Origin: Chloroflexota bacterium | GTDB taxonomy: Bacteria; Chloroflexota; Limnocylindria; QHBO01 | Assembly: GCA_003243965.1 (NCBI GenBank) | Contig: QHBO01000012.1 | Coordinates: forward strand, 1-64,000 | Length of the DNA stretch: 64,000 nucleotides | Direction: 5' to 3' | Shown here: piece after piece, positions 44,388 to 53,057 of the stretch | Position numbering within the stretch: the first letter of the stretch is position 1 | Layout of the letters: each line of letters opens with the position of its first letter | Program-made: the position numbers and the translations under genes | Notes under the pieces: generated by a model | The model's database searches: none | Told to the model about the DNA's origin: nothing | The model's input: the letters and a program-made list of their open reading frames with translations, nothing else

Positions 44388-44463
44388 GCGCTCGTAGCTC
44401 AGCGGATAGAGCATCTGACTTCGGATCAGAAGGTCGGGGGTTCGAATCCCTCCGGGCGCGCCA
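44388..44463 (+). tRNA. tRNA-Arg (anticodon TCG)
   Basis: Acceptor GCGCTCG pairs with CGGGCGC, D-arm TAGCTCAGCGGATAGAGCA, anticodon stem TCTGA/TCAGA with loop CTTCGGA giving TCG, and T-arm GGGGG-TTCGAAT-CCCTC style pairing. CCA is encoded at 44461-44463. It lies just beyond the right border of the island. Because its 3' end points away from the island, it does not fit the usual pattern of insertion into a tRNA 3' end. Confidence 0.96.
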
Positions 44464-44521
44464 TCCTCCTCCCAGACGACAACATGGTGTGGGAGCGGCC
44501 TGCCCGGCTGGTAACGCAGCG

Positions 44522-44941
44522 CTAGACGGTCGAGCGTCTGTTTCCGGTGGCGGTGAGCACCACGCGCACCGCGCTCACCACCAGCAGCGCCGCCAGACCG
44601 ATGCCGAGCACGGCGATCGGCGTAACGAGCGGATCGAGGGTGCGCAGCGCCGGCTCCATGAACCCAGCCAGGATGCCGACCGTGCCCAGCAGCGCCACGA
44701 CCGCGGCCGCGGCGATGCCGATCCAGCCGCGCCGACCGGCGACCCAGGCCAGCACGATGATGACCGCCACGAAGACGAGCGGCGCCGAGATGCCCGTGCC
44801 GTGCAGGAAGGCGTCGGCGGCCACGCTGTCCGGATCGCCGGTGCCGCCGAACTGGTACGGCAGGTGTCGTGCGATTCCGACGACGCTGGCTACGAGGGTG
44901 AAGGCGCCGAAGGCCAGGGCGATGACCGAGAGCCTGGGCAT
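44522..44941 (-). CDS. Four-helix membrane protein of unknown function
   Basis: A 139-residue protein from ATG 44941 with GGGAGA about seven bases upstream. Four hydrophobic segments are clear: VIALAFGAFTLVASVVGIA, PLVFVAVIIVLAWVAG, IGIAAAAVVALLGTVGIL and TPIAVLGIGLAALLVVSAV. The first loop carries HLPYQFGG. No family is recognised with certainty. It is divergent from the PadR gene and could share its control region. Confidence 0.72.
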   Translation of the reverse strand: MPRLSVIALAFGAFTLVASVVGIARHLPYQFGGTGDPDSVAADAFLHGTGISAPLVFVAVIIVLAWVAGRRGWIGIAAAAVVALLGTVGILAGFMEPALRTLDPLVTPIAVLGIGLAALLVVSAVRVVLTATGNRRSTV

Positions 44942-45046
44942 TGGGATCTCCCGAGCTGGAGTCAGTCTTCCTAGGCTACTCCGTTGAATCCGGACAAGGT
45001 TGTTCGCACGCGGCTTGACGAGAGCTCCCGGACGGCACTTGCGCGC

Positions 45047-45063
45047 TACATACTCGGTATGTA
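45047..45063. promoter_or_regulatory. Palindromic operator candidate for PadR
   Basis: TACATAC-TCG-GTATGTA is a perfect inverted repeat with 7-base arms and a 3-base centre, 40 bases before the padR-like start and 106 bases from the divergent membrane gene. It is strikingly AT-rich for this region. PadR proteins bind such palindromes and repress their own operons, so it is the likely operator for the exporter genes. Confidence 0.7.
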
Positions 45064-45102
45064 TCATCCTCCCAGTCGCTCACAGCTGAGGGAGGCCGTT
45101 CG

Positions 45103-45639
45103 GTGTCAGTGCGGTACGGGTTGCTGGCGCTTCTGGCCGAGGCGCCGACCCACGGATACCGGCTCAAGACCGACTTCGAGCATCGAACGGCGAATCAGTG
45201 GGCGCTCAACATCGGCCAGGTGTACACGACGCTCCAGCGCCTGGAGCGTGACGGCCTGGTCGAGGCGATCGAGCCGGCCGATGAGCGGCACGAGTACCGC
45301 ATCACCGACGCCGGCCGCCGTCAGCTCGACGAGTGGTTTGCGACCCCGGTCGGACCGGAGGGACCGCCGCGCGACGAGCTGACCATCAAGGTCCTGGTGG
45401 CGGTGGCGGCCGGCGACATCGATGTTACCGACGTCCTCCAGCGGCAGCGCACCGCATCGGTTGAGCAGCTCCAGGCCTACACCCGACGCAAGGCACAAGC
45501 CGATCCGGAGCGCGACATCGCGTTCATGATCATGCTCGACGCGCTCATCTTCCGAACCGAGGCGGAGATCCGCTGGCTGGACGCCTGCGAGGCGCGGATC
45601 CGACACATTGCGCGACCGGGAAATGAGGGAGAGTCATGA
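45103..45639 (+). CDS. PadR family transcriptional regulator
   Basis: A 178-residue PadR regulator. The winged helix is clear in YGLLALLAEAPTHGYRLKTD, NIGQVYTTLQRLERDGLVEA and EYRITDAGRRQLDEWF. The C-terminal helices (DIAFMIMLDALIFRTEAEIR) provide dimerisation. GTG 45103 is the start. The gene overlaps the ABC ATPase by four bases, so the regulator and exporter are one operon, an arrangement known for PadR-controlled efflux systems such as those induced by peptide antibiotics. The inducer is not known. Confidence 0.92.
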   Translation: MSVRYGLLALLAEAPTHGYRLKTDFEHRTANQWALNIGQVYTTLQRLERDGLVEAIEPADERHEYRITDAGRRQLDEWFATPVGPEGPPRDELTIKVLVAVAAGDIDVTDVLQRQRTASVEQLQAYTRRKAQADPERDIAFMIMLDALIFRTEAEIRWLDACEARIRHIARPGNEGES

Positions 45640-46340
45640 CCACCCTGGTGCAGCTCGACGGCGCAGCACGCTGGTTCGGCAGTGGGCACACCGAGGTGGT
45701 GGCCCTCCATCCCACGGACCTCCAGGTCGCCGCTGGTGAGCTGCTGGCCGTCATGGGACCCAGCGGATCGGGCAAGACCACCCTCCTCTCGCTGGTGGGT
45801 GGCCTCGACCGGCCGAGCCGGGGGCGGGTCCTCGTCGACGGGCAAGACATCGGTGCTCTGAACGCCAATGGCCTGGCAGTTCTCAGGCGCCGGACGGTCG
45901 GCTACGTCTTCCAGGACCTCAACCTCATTGCCGGGCTGACCGCGCGGGAGAATGTGGCGATCCCGCTCGAGCTGGATGGGCGTCGGCCGCGCGAGTCCCG
46001 TCGAGCGGCCCACGCGGCGCTCGCCTCCGTTGGGCTCGCGAGCCTGGCCGACCGCTTCCCGGACGATCTGTCCGGCGGCGAGCAGCAGCGCGTGGCGATC
46101 GCCCGGGCACTGGTCGGCGGGCGGCGCATCCTCCTCGCCGACGAGCCCACCGGGGCCCTCGACTCGATCGCCGGCGAATCGGTGATGCGCCTGCTGCGCA
46201 CTCACTGCAACGAGGGCGGCACCGGCATCCTGGTCACCCACGACGCCGCGCATGCCGCCTGGGCCGACCGAGTCGTGTTCCTTCGTGACGGCCGGATCGT
46301 GGACGAGGCTCGCTCAACCGCGCGACACGACGCGGCATGA
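45636..46340 (+). CDS. ABC exporter ATPase, MacB type, under PadR control
   Basis: A 234-residue ATPase with Walker A MGPSGSGKTT, Q-loop YVFQDLNLIAGL, signature LSGGEQQRVAIARAL, Walker B ILLADEPTGALD and the switch histidine ILVTHDAA. It overlaps both neighbours by four bases (ATGA at each end). Together with the following FtsX-like permease it forms an exporter similar to antimicrobial-peptide efflux or sensing systems. Confidence 0.93.
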   Translation: MTTLVQLDGAARWFGSGHTEVVALHPTDLQVAAGELLAVMGPSGSGKTTLLSLVGGLDRPSRGRVLVDGQDIGALNANGLAVLRRRTVGYVFQDLNLIAGLTARENVAIPLELDGRRPRESRRAAHAALASVGLASLADRFPDDLSGGEQQRVAIARALVGGRRILLADEPTGALDSIAGESVMRLLRTHCNEGGTGILVTHDAAHAAWADRVVFLRDGRIVDEARSTARHDAA

Positions 46341-48769
46341 ACAACGCTGGAACTCGCGCGATCCTGCGCATCGCGCGACGAGGCATTGGGCGGAGCCGAT
46401 GGCGGAGCGCCCTGGTTGCGGTGCTCATCCTGCTGCCAGTGGCCGCCATGGTCGGCGCGACCGCCGTGCTGGTGGCCATAACCCCCACGGCGGAGCAGAG
46501 CGCCACCCAGCAGATGGGCCGCGCCGACATGATCGTCAATCCCAGCGCAGAGGGTGCGACCACGGCCGCGCTCCGCAAGGTCCTGCCGGCCGGCAGCCGG
46601 ATCGAGCCGTTCCTCTACACCGGCGATCAGCTGGTCCTGACTGGCATCGAGGCATCGGTCACCCTGCGCTCGCTGGATCCGGCCGGCCTGGCGCGCGGGA
46701 TGGTCACAGTGGTCAGTGGCCGGGCGCCAACGAACCCCGAGGAGGTGGCGGTCAGTCGGTCAGTCGCCGGGCTTGCCGGTGTCGGCATCGGCGACCGAAT
46801 CACCCTCAAGGGACTCGGGAGGCTCACGGTGGTGGGCCTGGTGGAAGACCGCTTTGCCCTGACCTCGCGCTTCGTCCTGCAGGATGGGTCCGTCGCGCGG
46901 GCCGCTCCGGACGGCGCCGTCTCCTGGCTCGTCGGCCTTCCGAGCGGCACCGACCCGGCGAGCCTCGACTGGTCGCGCGCGTCGGGGCCGAAGGGCTCGC
47001 TCTTCTCGGTCACAACCCGAGGTGAGCGGGTCTCGTCCGCTGACCAGGCGAGCCCCACCATCGTTGTGCTCGGCGGGCTGGCGATGGTCGAGGCCGCGCT
47101 GGTCGCCTCCGCCGCCTTTGCGGTGAGCGTCAGGCGCCGCCAGCGCGAGCTTGGACTCCTGGCCGCCGCCGGCGCCGCGCCGCGTCACCTCGCGGGAACG
47201 GTGCTGGCCGAGGGGCTCCTGCTCGGGATGCTCGGCTCGCTGGCCGGGATCCTGGTCGGCTTGGCCGGCGCAGAGGGCATCTCGCCATGGCTCGACCAGC
47301 TCACGGATCGTCGGACGGCGCCGATTGGCCTCTCGCCGACCTGGATCGGGGTCGCGGTCGGCCTCGGCGTCCTCGCCAGCCTCCTGGCAGCCCTCGTGCC
47401 CGCCTGGACCGCGGCCCGTGTCCCGGTCATCACTGCGCTGTCCGGACGGCGGCCGCCATCGGCGCCCGCGCACCGAACGCTCGCCCTCGGAATCGCGCTG
47501 ATCGGCATCGCCTTCGGGCTTACGCTCGGTGGTGCCGCCCTGCGCTTGAAGGACAACCAGGGCGCGCTCAGCATCCTGATGCTCCTGGGTGGCGCGGTCG
47601 GCGGCACCCTGGGCTTCGGCGCATGCAGTCCATGGCTGCTGGAGCGGCTCGAGCGGCCGGCGCGCCACCTGCCCCTTGCCAGCCGCATCGCGCTGCGCGA
47701 CACGGCACGTGCGCGCTCAAGGAATGGAGCGATCGTCACCGCCATCCTGGCCAGCTTCGCCGCCACCGTGGCGCTGGCTGCCTTCATGGTCAGCGCCCAG
47801 GCATCGGCGCTGGCCCACTGGCAGCCGTACATGCAGTCGGACCAGATCTACCTGCAGGGCAACGTCAATCAGGCCGGGCCGGACGTCGCCCGGGCGCTGG
47901 GCGCGGTGGCTGCGGCCCCGATACCCGGTCTCGGCGGCGCCGATCAGTTCCCGCGCCTCACGACTGGCAGCGCCGCCGCCCGCCAAGAGTTCAACAACGT
48001 CACCGCGGGCGATGCCGAGCTGCTGAAGGCGCTGCATGCGGAGGGCGCCGCGGCCGACCTGCAGAGGGGGTCGGTGGTCCTGTTGCCGGAGAAGCCGCTC
48101 GACGTCTCGAGCGCCACGTTCGAAGTGACGGACGCGCAGGGCACTGTGATGGACACCACCGGACTCCGCGCCCGCGTGGTGGCCACCGGCCTGGCGACCG
48201 TGGGCCTGCCCCAAGCCGTGGTGTCGGCCGATACGGCTCGCCGGCTCGGCCTCGGCGTTCCCGAGAACCATCGGTACCTCGTGCGTCTCTCACGCGACGT
48301 CACCGACGCCGACCTGGCCAAGGCGGGCGCGATCGCGGGCAGCTACCCGGACACCCTTGCCGACGCTGCGATCCCCCCGCACCTAGCCGGCGAAGGATTC
48401 CGAATCGTGATACTGGTCGCAAGCCTGCTGCTCGCCCTGAGCGTGACCGGTGTGGCCGTGGCACTTGGCGAGGCAGAATCACGGCCTGAGCAGCGTTCAC
48501 TGCTCGCTCTGGGCGCCCCACCGCAATTGCGGCGCCGGGTTGCCGCGGCCCGCGCGGCATGCATCGCATTCCTCGCCGGGGCGTTGGCTATCCCAGCTGG
48601 ATTGCTGCCAGTGTGGGGACTGCTTGCAAGCCGCCAGGCACCGGTCGTGGTGCCAGTACCCGAGGTGCTCGCGGCCTTGGTGCTGCTGCCGCTGCTGGCC
48701 ACGGTGGGTGCACTCGTGCTGAGTCGCCCGATCCCAACCTGGTCCGCGTTCCGCGATCTGGCTTCCTAG
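46337..48769 (+). CDS. FtsX-like ABC permease of the PadR operon
   Basis: An 810-residue permease with ten or so hydrophobic segments. An N-terminal helix (ALVAVLILLPVAAMVGATAV) is followed by an extracytoplasmic domain, then an FtsX module whose coupling region reads RRRQRELGLLAAAGAAPRHL, then a second half with a large outer domain and C-terminal helices (EQRSLLALGAPPQLRRR as coupling region). The ten-helix BceB-like layout fits peptide-antibiotic efflux. ATG 46337 overlaps the ATPase stop. The 3' end abuts a truncated amidohydrolase. Confidence 0.9.
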   Translation: MNNAGTRAILRIARRGIGRSRWRSALVAVLILLPVAAMVGATAVLVAITPTAEQSATQQMGRADMIVNPSAEGATTAALRKVLPAGSRIEPFLYTGDQLVLTGIEASVTLRSLDPAGLARGMVTVVSGRAPTNPEEVAVSRSVAGLAGVGIGDRITLKGLGRLTVVGLVEDRFALTSRFVLQDGSVARAAPDGAVSWLVGLPSGTDPASLDWSRASGPKGSLFSVTTRGERVSSADQASPTIVVLGGLAMVEAALVASAAFAVSVRRRQRELGLLAAAGAAPRHLAGTVLAEGLLLGMLGSLAGILVGLAGAEGISPWLDQLTDRRTAPIGLSPTWIGVAVGLGVLASLLAALVPAWTAARVPVITALSGRRPPSAPAHRTLALGIALIGIAFGLTLGGAALRLKDNQGALSILMLLGGAVGGTLGFGACSPWLLERLERPARHLPLASRIALRDTARARSRNGAIVTAILASFAATVALAAFMVSAQASALAHWQPYMQSDQIYLQGNVNQAGPDVARALGAVAAAPIPGLGGADQFPRLTTGSAAARQEFNNVTAGDAELLKALHAEGAAADLQRGSVVLLPEKPLDVSSATFEVTDAQGTVMDTTGLRARVVATGLATVGLPQAVVSADTARRLGLGVPENHRYLVRLSRDVTDADLAKAGAIAGSYPDTLADAAIPPHLAGEGFRIVILVASLLLALSVTGVAVALGEAESRPEQRSLLALGAPPQLRRRVAAARAACIAFLAGALAIPAGLLPVWGLLASRQAPVVVPVPEVLAALVLLPLLATVGALVLSRPIPTWSAFRDLAS

Positions 48770-49071
48770 TCGCGGACATACTCGGCTCTGACTTCGGTGC
48801 CGCCGCGGCCGAGCGAATGATCGCCGAGGCGCTCGCACTGTGTCCTGCCACCAAGCTGCTGGCCGCCTCCGATGGCCACTCCTACCCAGAGATGCACTGG
48901 CGCGGGATGCGCCTGTGGCGCGAGGCGCTGGCAGCGGTGCTGGCCGGAGAGGTCAGCGCGGATCGCCTGGACGACTCCGAGCTCGAGCCGCTGGCCGCGT
49001 CGATCTTGGCCGGCAACGCGGCGCGGATTTACGGACTGCCGCGGGAAGCGCCAAAGCCGAGGAGGACGTGA
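48763..49071 (+). pseudogene. C-terminal fragment of an amidohydrolase
   Basis: Directly at the end of the permease gene, in another frame, lies DILGSDFGAAAAERMIAEAL, LLAASDGHSYPEMHWRGMRL, WREALAAVLAGEVSADRL and ASILAGNAARIYGLPREA. This matches only the C-terminal end of amidohydrolase-2-type enzymes: the late aspartate in ASDGHSYPE and the final NAARIYGL helix. The metal-binding N-terminal part is missing and there is no proper start, so the gene was cut at a recombination point near 48.77 kb. The next 136 bases hold nothing recognisable. Confidence 0.7.
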
Positions 49072-49207
49072 TGTTCGCGACGCTGATCGTGCCCACTTGG
49101 CTCGGCGGAGAGGAGACTCAGAGCCCGGTGCCTGCGATAGCATCGGCCAATGCGGTACGCCTGCTCCCAGAACAAGCTGATGGGCGGGATTGCATCGGTA
49201 GCGATCC

Positions 49208-50449
49208 GTGGCTGAGTTCGAGTGGGCGGTCGGGATCGAGGACACCTTCATCGGCCAACCGGCAGGCAGGCGCGGCAGGGTTCTGGACGAGTACGAACTC
49301 ATCGACCACTACCGGCAGTGGCGTTCCGACCTTGACCTGATCGCCTCGCTGGGCGTGCGCAGCATGCGTTATGGCGTGCCGTGGTACCTCATCAACCCCG
49401 CGCCCGGCGTCTGGGACTGGTCGTGGACCGATCGCGTTTTCGCGCACCTCGAGCGGGTTGGCATCCGACCGATCGTCGACCTCGTCCACTACGGCACGCC
49501 GCTCTGGCTGCCTGACTCGTTCGTGAGCCCGGACTACCCATGCCGGGTGGCCGAGTATGCCGCCGCGATGGTGACGCGCTACGGTCCCCAGGCCGGAGGC
49601 TGGACGCCCCTGAACGAGCCGGTGGTGAATGCCGACTTCTGCGGCCGACGGGGCGTGTGGCCGCCGCACCTGCGCGGGATCCGCGGCTATGACCGTGTGC
49701 TGGTGGGGATTGCCGACGGGATCGTGCGCACGATCGCCGCCATCCGCGAGGTCCAGGCCGATGCGCGGATCGTGGCCGTCGAGCCATGCGACCTGGTGAC
49801 CTCCGACGAGCCGCAGCTGGCCGACCGCGTGTTGCAGTGCTGGCAGGAGGTGGTTCTGCCCCTCGACCTCGTCCTCGGCCGCGTGGACGAGGGGCATCCG
49901 CTGTGGGTTCGGCTCGTCGCCTCGGGCGTGGATCCGCGGCGGCTCGAGGGGCTCGCCGCCACTCCGTCCCGGATTGATGTGCTGGGCGTGAACTTCTACC
50001 CGAACATCTCGCGGGCGCGCCTGGCCACCGGTCGCGGCGGTGTGCGTCGCCGGCCGCAGTACGGCGAGGCTGCCGATCTCGTCACGGTCTTAACCGCCTT
50101 CCACGCACACACCGGCTTGCCGCTGATGATCACCGAGACGAGCGATAACGCGCCGATTGAGCTCCGGACGGACTGGCTGAATGCCTCGGTGGCCGCGGTG
50201 GCGGCGGCGCGCGCGGACGGTCTGCCGGTCGTCGGCTACACCTGGTTTCCGGTCTTCAGCCACGTCGACTGGCGCTGGCGGCGCGGGCCATATGAGCGCG
50301 CGGCGTACTGGTGCCACATGGGCCTGTGGGATCTCGACGAACAACTTCATCGCAACCGGACGCCGCTCGCTGATCGGTACGCGGCGCTGGCCTCGGCCGG
50401 GCCACCGAGGGTCGACGCGGCCGCAACTACGAAGCGGCGCTTCGACTGA
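49208..50449 (+). CDS. GH1-like glycosidase
   Basis: A 413-residue (beta/alpha)8 barrel protein resembling family 1 beta-glycosidases. The acid/base glutamate is in WTPLNEPVVNA and the nucleophile glutamate in LPLMITETSDNA. SMRYGVPWYLINP and VNFYPN are further conserved positions. It is shorter than classical GH1 enzymes (about 450 residues). GTG 49208 is the apparent start, without a strong ribosome site. No signal peptide, so cytoplasmic. Substrate not predictable from these motifs. Confidence 0.85.
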   Translation: MAEFEWAVGIEDTFIGQPAGRRGRVLDEYELIDHYRQWRSDLDLIASLGVRSMRYGVPWYLINPAPGVWDWSWTDRVFAHLERVGIRPIVDLVHYGTPLWLPDSFVSPDYPCRVAEYAAAMVTRYGPQAGGWTPLNEPVVNADFCGRRGVWPPHLRGIRGYDRVLVGIADGIVRTIAAIREVQADARIVAVEPCDLVTSDEPQLADRVLQCWQEVVLPLDLVLGRVDEGHPLWVRLVASGVDPRRLEGLAATPSRIDVLGVNFYPNISRARLATGRGGVRRRPQYGEAADLVTVLTAFHAHTGLPLMITETSDNAPIELRTDWLNASVAAVAAARADGLPVVGYTWFPVFSHVDWRWRRGPYERAAYWCHMGLWDLDEQLHRNRTPLADRYAALASAGPPRVDAAATTKRRFD

Positions 50450-50694
50450 CGATCGAGCCGTGCGTGGACGCTCGGTCGCGCTCACCAGGCCAGCCGACGG
50501 CGCCCCACGGGCGGCCAACCGCGTGCGACTGCCAACCTCCTGACCGTGCGCGCCGACCGGCGGCTGCCGTCGCGCCACTCGTAGAGGTAGGGGACGTCCA
50601 TCCCCAACTGCTGCCGAGCCAGTTAACCACCCGCTGGGCGCCGGGTCGGTAATCCCGGCGACGCCTCGCCGCTGCGTGATTCCACCCACGATCA

Positions 50695-50775
50695 TTGGAA
50701 GCGCTGCGCAGCTTGCGTGTCACGTTCGGCCAGGGATACCTGCTCGGCCGTCCCGCTCGTCTGGTGAGCAATCTC
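50695..50775 (+). pseudogene. Fragment of an EAL (c-di-GMP phosphodiesterase) domain
   Basis: LEALRSLRVTFGQGYLLGRPA is the end of an EAL domain (here read as LEALRSLRVTFGQGYLLGRP plus A). An in-frame TGA lies just upstream and no other EAL motif (EALLR, NDFGTGYS, DD) is found, so only the tail remains. It indicates a lost signalling gene. The preceding 245 bases after the GH1-like gene show nothing else. Confidence 0.5.
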
Positions 50776-50797
50776 GATGCGCGGGAGGTGCAGGCAG

Positions 50798-51064
50798 TCA
50801 CTGGCTCGCTGGCGTCCGCCGACCACGGCGCGCCACACTCTCCCCAGGGCGCGGCACCGACGCAGGTGGAGCCCCACCGGCTCCCGACCGGTCACGGGCA
50901 GGGCTCAACGGAGGTCCGTCCGCCGCAGCCGGTTGCCGATGCGCGGCAGAGGAGAGCCGATCGCCCTCCGCGGAGCGGGCGCCACCGGTCAAGATGGCGA
51001 TTCCGACCAGTCCGGCCGCGATGACCCCGAAGTAGCCGGCGATCACCAGCACGAGCATGTGCAT
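50798..51064 (-). CDS. Small single-helix membrane protein
   Basis: An 88-residue reading frame from ATG 51064, preceded by a strong GGGAGGGAG. The first 30 residues, MHMLVLVIAGYFGVIAAGLV and following IAILTGG, form one membrane helix; the rest is polar, rich in Arg, Pro, Ser and Ala and probably disordered. The good ribosome site and hydrophobic start support a real gene; the tail may be extended by chance. Function unknown. Confidence 0.5.
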   Translation of the reverse strand: MHMLVLVIAGYFGVIAAGLVGIAILTGGARSAEGDRLSSAAHRQPAAADGPPLSPARDRSGAGGAPPASVPRPGESVARRGRRTPASQ

Positions 51065-51168
51065 CTGACTCCCTCCCACGATTGGAGGGCAACCATGCGT
51101 GGAGTCGTCTCGCTTTGCCATGGGACGGAAGTCCCGATCAGGTCGGCCGCGCCCGGCGGACGCCGCCA

Positions 51169-52098
51169 TCACCCGCCGCTCGGACTCGGAACCGCCCCAG
51201 CGTTGAAGAATTCGGAGAGCGTGTTGGCCTTGCACGCCTGTCCGAGGCAGGGCACGCCGAGCAGTTGCTCGACGGTGTGCAGCAGCGAGTAGTGCGTGTG
51301 CGCCACGCCGGACCGATAACCCGGCGTCACGCTCTTGGCGATGACGAGGGTCGCCACCTTGTTGTCGCCGGTCTGCTTGCCCTCGTCCCAGGTGATGAAC
51401 AGCGGGGAGCCGGACTGCCACGCCGAGCTGGCCAGGATGCGCGGAACGAACTGGCGCAGGAACGTATCTCCCTGGGCGGTGGTCCCGTTGTGCATGTCGT
51501 TCTGGAGGTTCGGGACGATCAGCTCGAAGTTGGCGGCGGTCGGATCGAACGCCGAGAAATCGGTGATGCGGCTGCATCGGGCGGGGTTGTGCGCGATGTC
51601 GGCGAAGCTGATCGCCGGTTCGTGCTTGCGCGCGTACGTTCCGGAGCCGTCGGGGCCGCCGGTCGCGGTGGCACCCGCGAAGCAGTTCGGGGGCACGTTC
51701 TGGGCATAGACGCGCCACGTGAGCCCCGCGGCGTCGAGCTGGTCGGCGAGGTTGCGGGCGCTCAGCGAAACGATCTCGTTGCCCTTCACCCCCTGCAGAC
51801 CACCGGAGAAGAGCGCAACGTAGTTGGGCTGCGAGCCGTGCACCAGGGCGTGGTAGTTCGTGGCGAGGCCGTACTGAGCGATGAGGCTGTTCAGGTACGG
51901 CGCATTCTTGCGACCGATGATGGACGTGTCGGCGCGGTTCTCCATCACGATCACCCACACATGGCGCGCGGCCGGCTGCGGGTCGGGCGATGCCATCAGG
52001 CGCGGGACGGCGATGAGCAGGCCGACCGGAACCACGACCAGCGCGATAAGGCCTGCGATGCGGCGCCAGCTGGTGGAGAGCCGGTGCTGGATGGTCAA
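51169..52098 (-). CDS. Membrane-anchored phosphoesterase (phospholipase C/acid phosphatase superfamily)
   Basis: About 309 residues from TTG 52098, which has GAGG eight bases upstream; GTG 52128 is the alternative. An N-terminal anchor (IAGLIALVVVPVGLLIAVP) precedes the phosphoesterase domain. Diagnostic segments are HVWVIVMENRADTSIIG, GSQPNYVALFSGG and FITWDEGKQTGDNKVATLVI, where E, D and H residues bind metal. Expected to act outside the membrane on phosphate esters or phospholipids. A second homologue lies 1 kb to the right, with a PAP2 phosphatase between them. Confidence 0.88.
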   Translation of the reverse strand: MTIQHRLSTSWRRIAGLIALVVVPVGLLIAVPRLMASPDPQPAARHVWVIVMENRADTSIIGRKNAPYLNSLIAQYGLATNYHALVHGSQPNYVALFSGGLQGVKGNEIVSLSARNLADQLDAAGLTWRVYAQNVPPNCFAGATATGGPDGSGTYARKHEPAISFADIAHNPARCSRITDFSAFDPTAANFELIVPNLQNDMHNGTTAQGDTFLRQFVPRILASSAWQSGSPLFITWDEGKQTGDNKVATLVIAKSVTPGYRSGVAHTHYSLLHTVEQLLGVPCLGQACKANTLSEFFNAGAVPSPSGG

Positions 52099-52332
52099 GC
52101 GATGTCCTCGAGGGCCGGGAACGGGCACGGTCGGGGCCAGCCGGCGTTGATCCGAGACGCTATGGCTGCGGCACTAACGCCGCGTGAACCGGCCGACAAC
52201 TTCCCTTCACCAAGTCGCCGGCTCGCGCTCGAGCGGTGCATCGCCGCACCGGCAGCGGAGCCGCCGTGGGTGCGATCCTGCTGAGAACCACAGCCACCCG
52301 GGCATCGGTCGCTTCGCGGAGGTCATCGGCTC

Positions 52333-53019
52333 GTGAGGAACTCGGCACGCACCGATCTCGGCCCACGCGGAGGGCATGACGCACCGGCAGCGCCAGTCGC
52401 CCTGGCGGTCGCCGTCGCATGCCTCCTGGCCTTCGGTCTCCTGCTGGGGGCGGTCGTCTCCCGCGTCACTCTCGGCGCCGACCGATCCGTCATCGCCGCG
52501 GTCGCCAGCCTCTCCGGCTCGCTGGCGCCGCTGCGCCTCATCACCGAAGCTGGCAGCACGCTGGTCGTGACCGTGCTGACCCTTCTGCTGGGGGTCGCGC
52601 TGCTCGCCAGGCGGCACATTGCGCTTGCGCTGCTGGCAGTGGGCACGGTGGGGGCGTCCGCCCTGCTCGCCAGCGGCCTGATCAAGAACATCGTGGCCCG
52701 GGCGCGGCCGGATGTGATCCATGCGCTGGCGGCAGTGCGCGGGTTCAGCTTCCCGTCAGGGCACGCCACGCTCAGCGCCACGCTGTACGGCGTCGTCGCG
52801 GTGCTCATCTGGCGTACGAGATGGCCGCTGCGCCTGCGAGTGGCGGCGATCACGGCCCTCGGCGTGCTCGTGGTGCTGGTCGGCCTCTCGCGGATCTACC
52901 TTGGAGTGCACTACCCGTCCGATGTGCTCGCCGGGTGGCTGCTGGGGACCGCGATGGTCAGCCTGTTCACCGCAGCCTCGGCGCGCCTCCGGCGAGGACG
53001 CGAGACGCTGCGCAGCTAG
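52333..53019 (+). CDS. PAP2 family membrane phosphatase
   Basis: A 228-residue membrane protein with six helices and the three PAP2 motifs: KNIVARARP, FSFPSGHA and SRIYLGVHYPSDV, the last containing the nucleophile histidine. The family dephosphorylates lipid phosphates or undecaprenyl pyrophosphate on the outer face of the membrane. Start is GTG 52333. It lies between two phosphoesterases, convergent with the second, suggesting a shared theme of outer-face phosphate removal. Confidence 0.92.
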   Translation: MRNSARTDLGPRGGHDAPAAPVALAVAVACLLAFGLLLGAVVSRVTLGADRSVIAAVASLSGSLAPLRLITEAGSTLVVTVLTLLLGVALLARRHIALALLAVGTVGASALLASGLIKNIVARARPDVIHALAAVRGFSFPSGHATLSATLYGVVAVLIWRTRWPLRLRVAAITALGVLVVLVGLSRIYLGVHYPSDVLAGWLLGTAMVSLFTAASARLRRGRETLRS

Positions 53020-53057
53020 CCCTCGCGGGGGGGGGCCTAGCTGCCGTCGTCAGGCCA

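Noticed and set aside
44388-44463. tRNA-Arg as the attachment site of the island
   Set aside because: Its 3' end faces away from the island and no copy of its 3' end was found near the left border.
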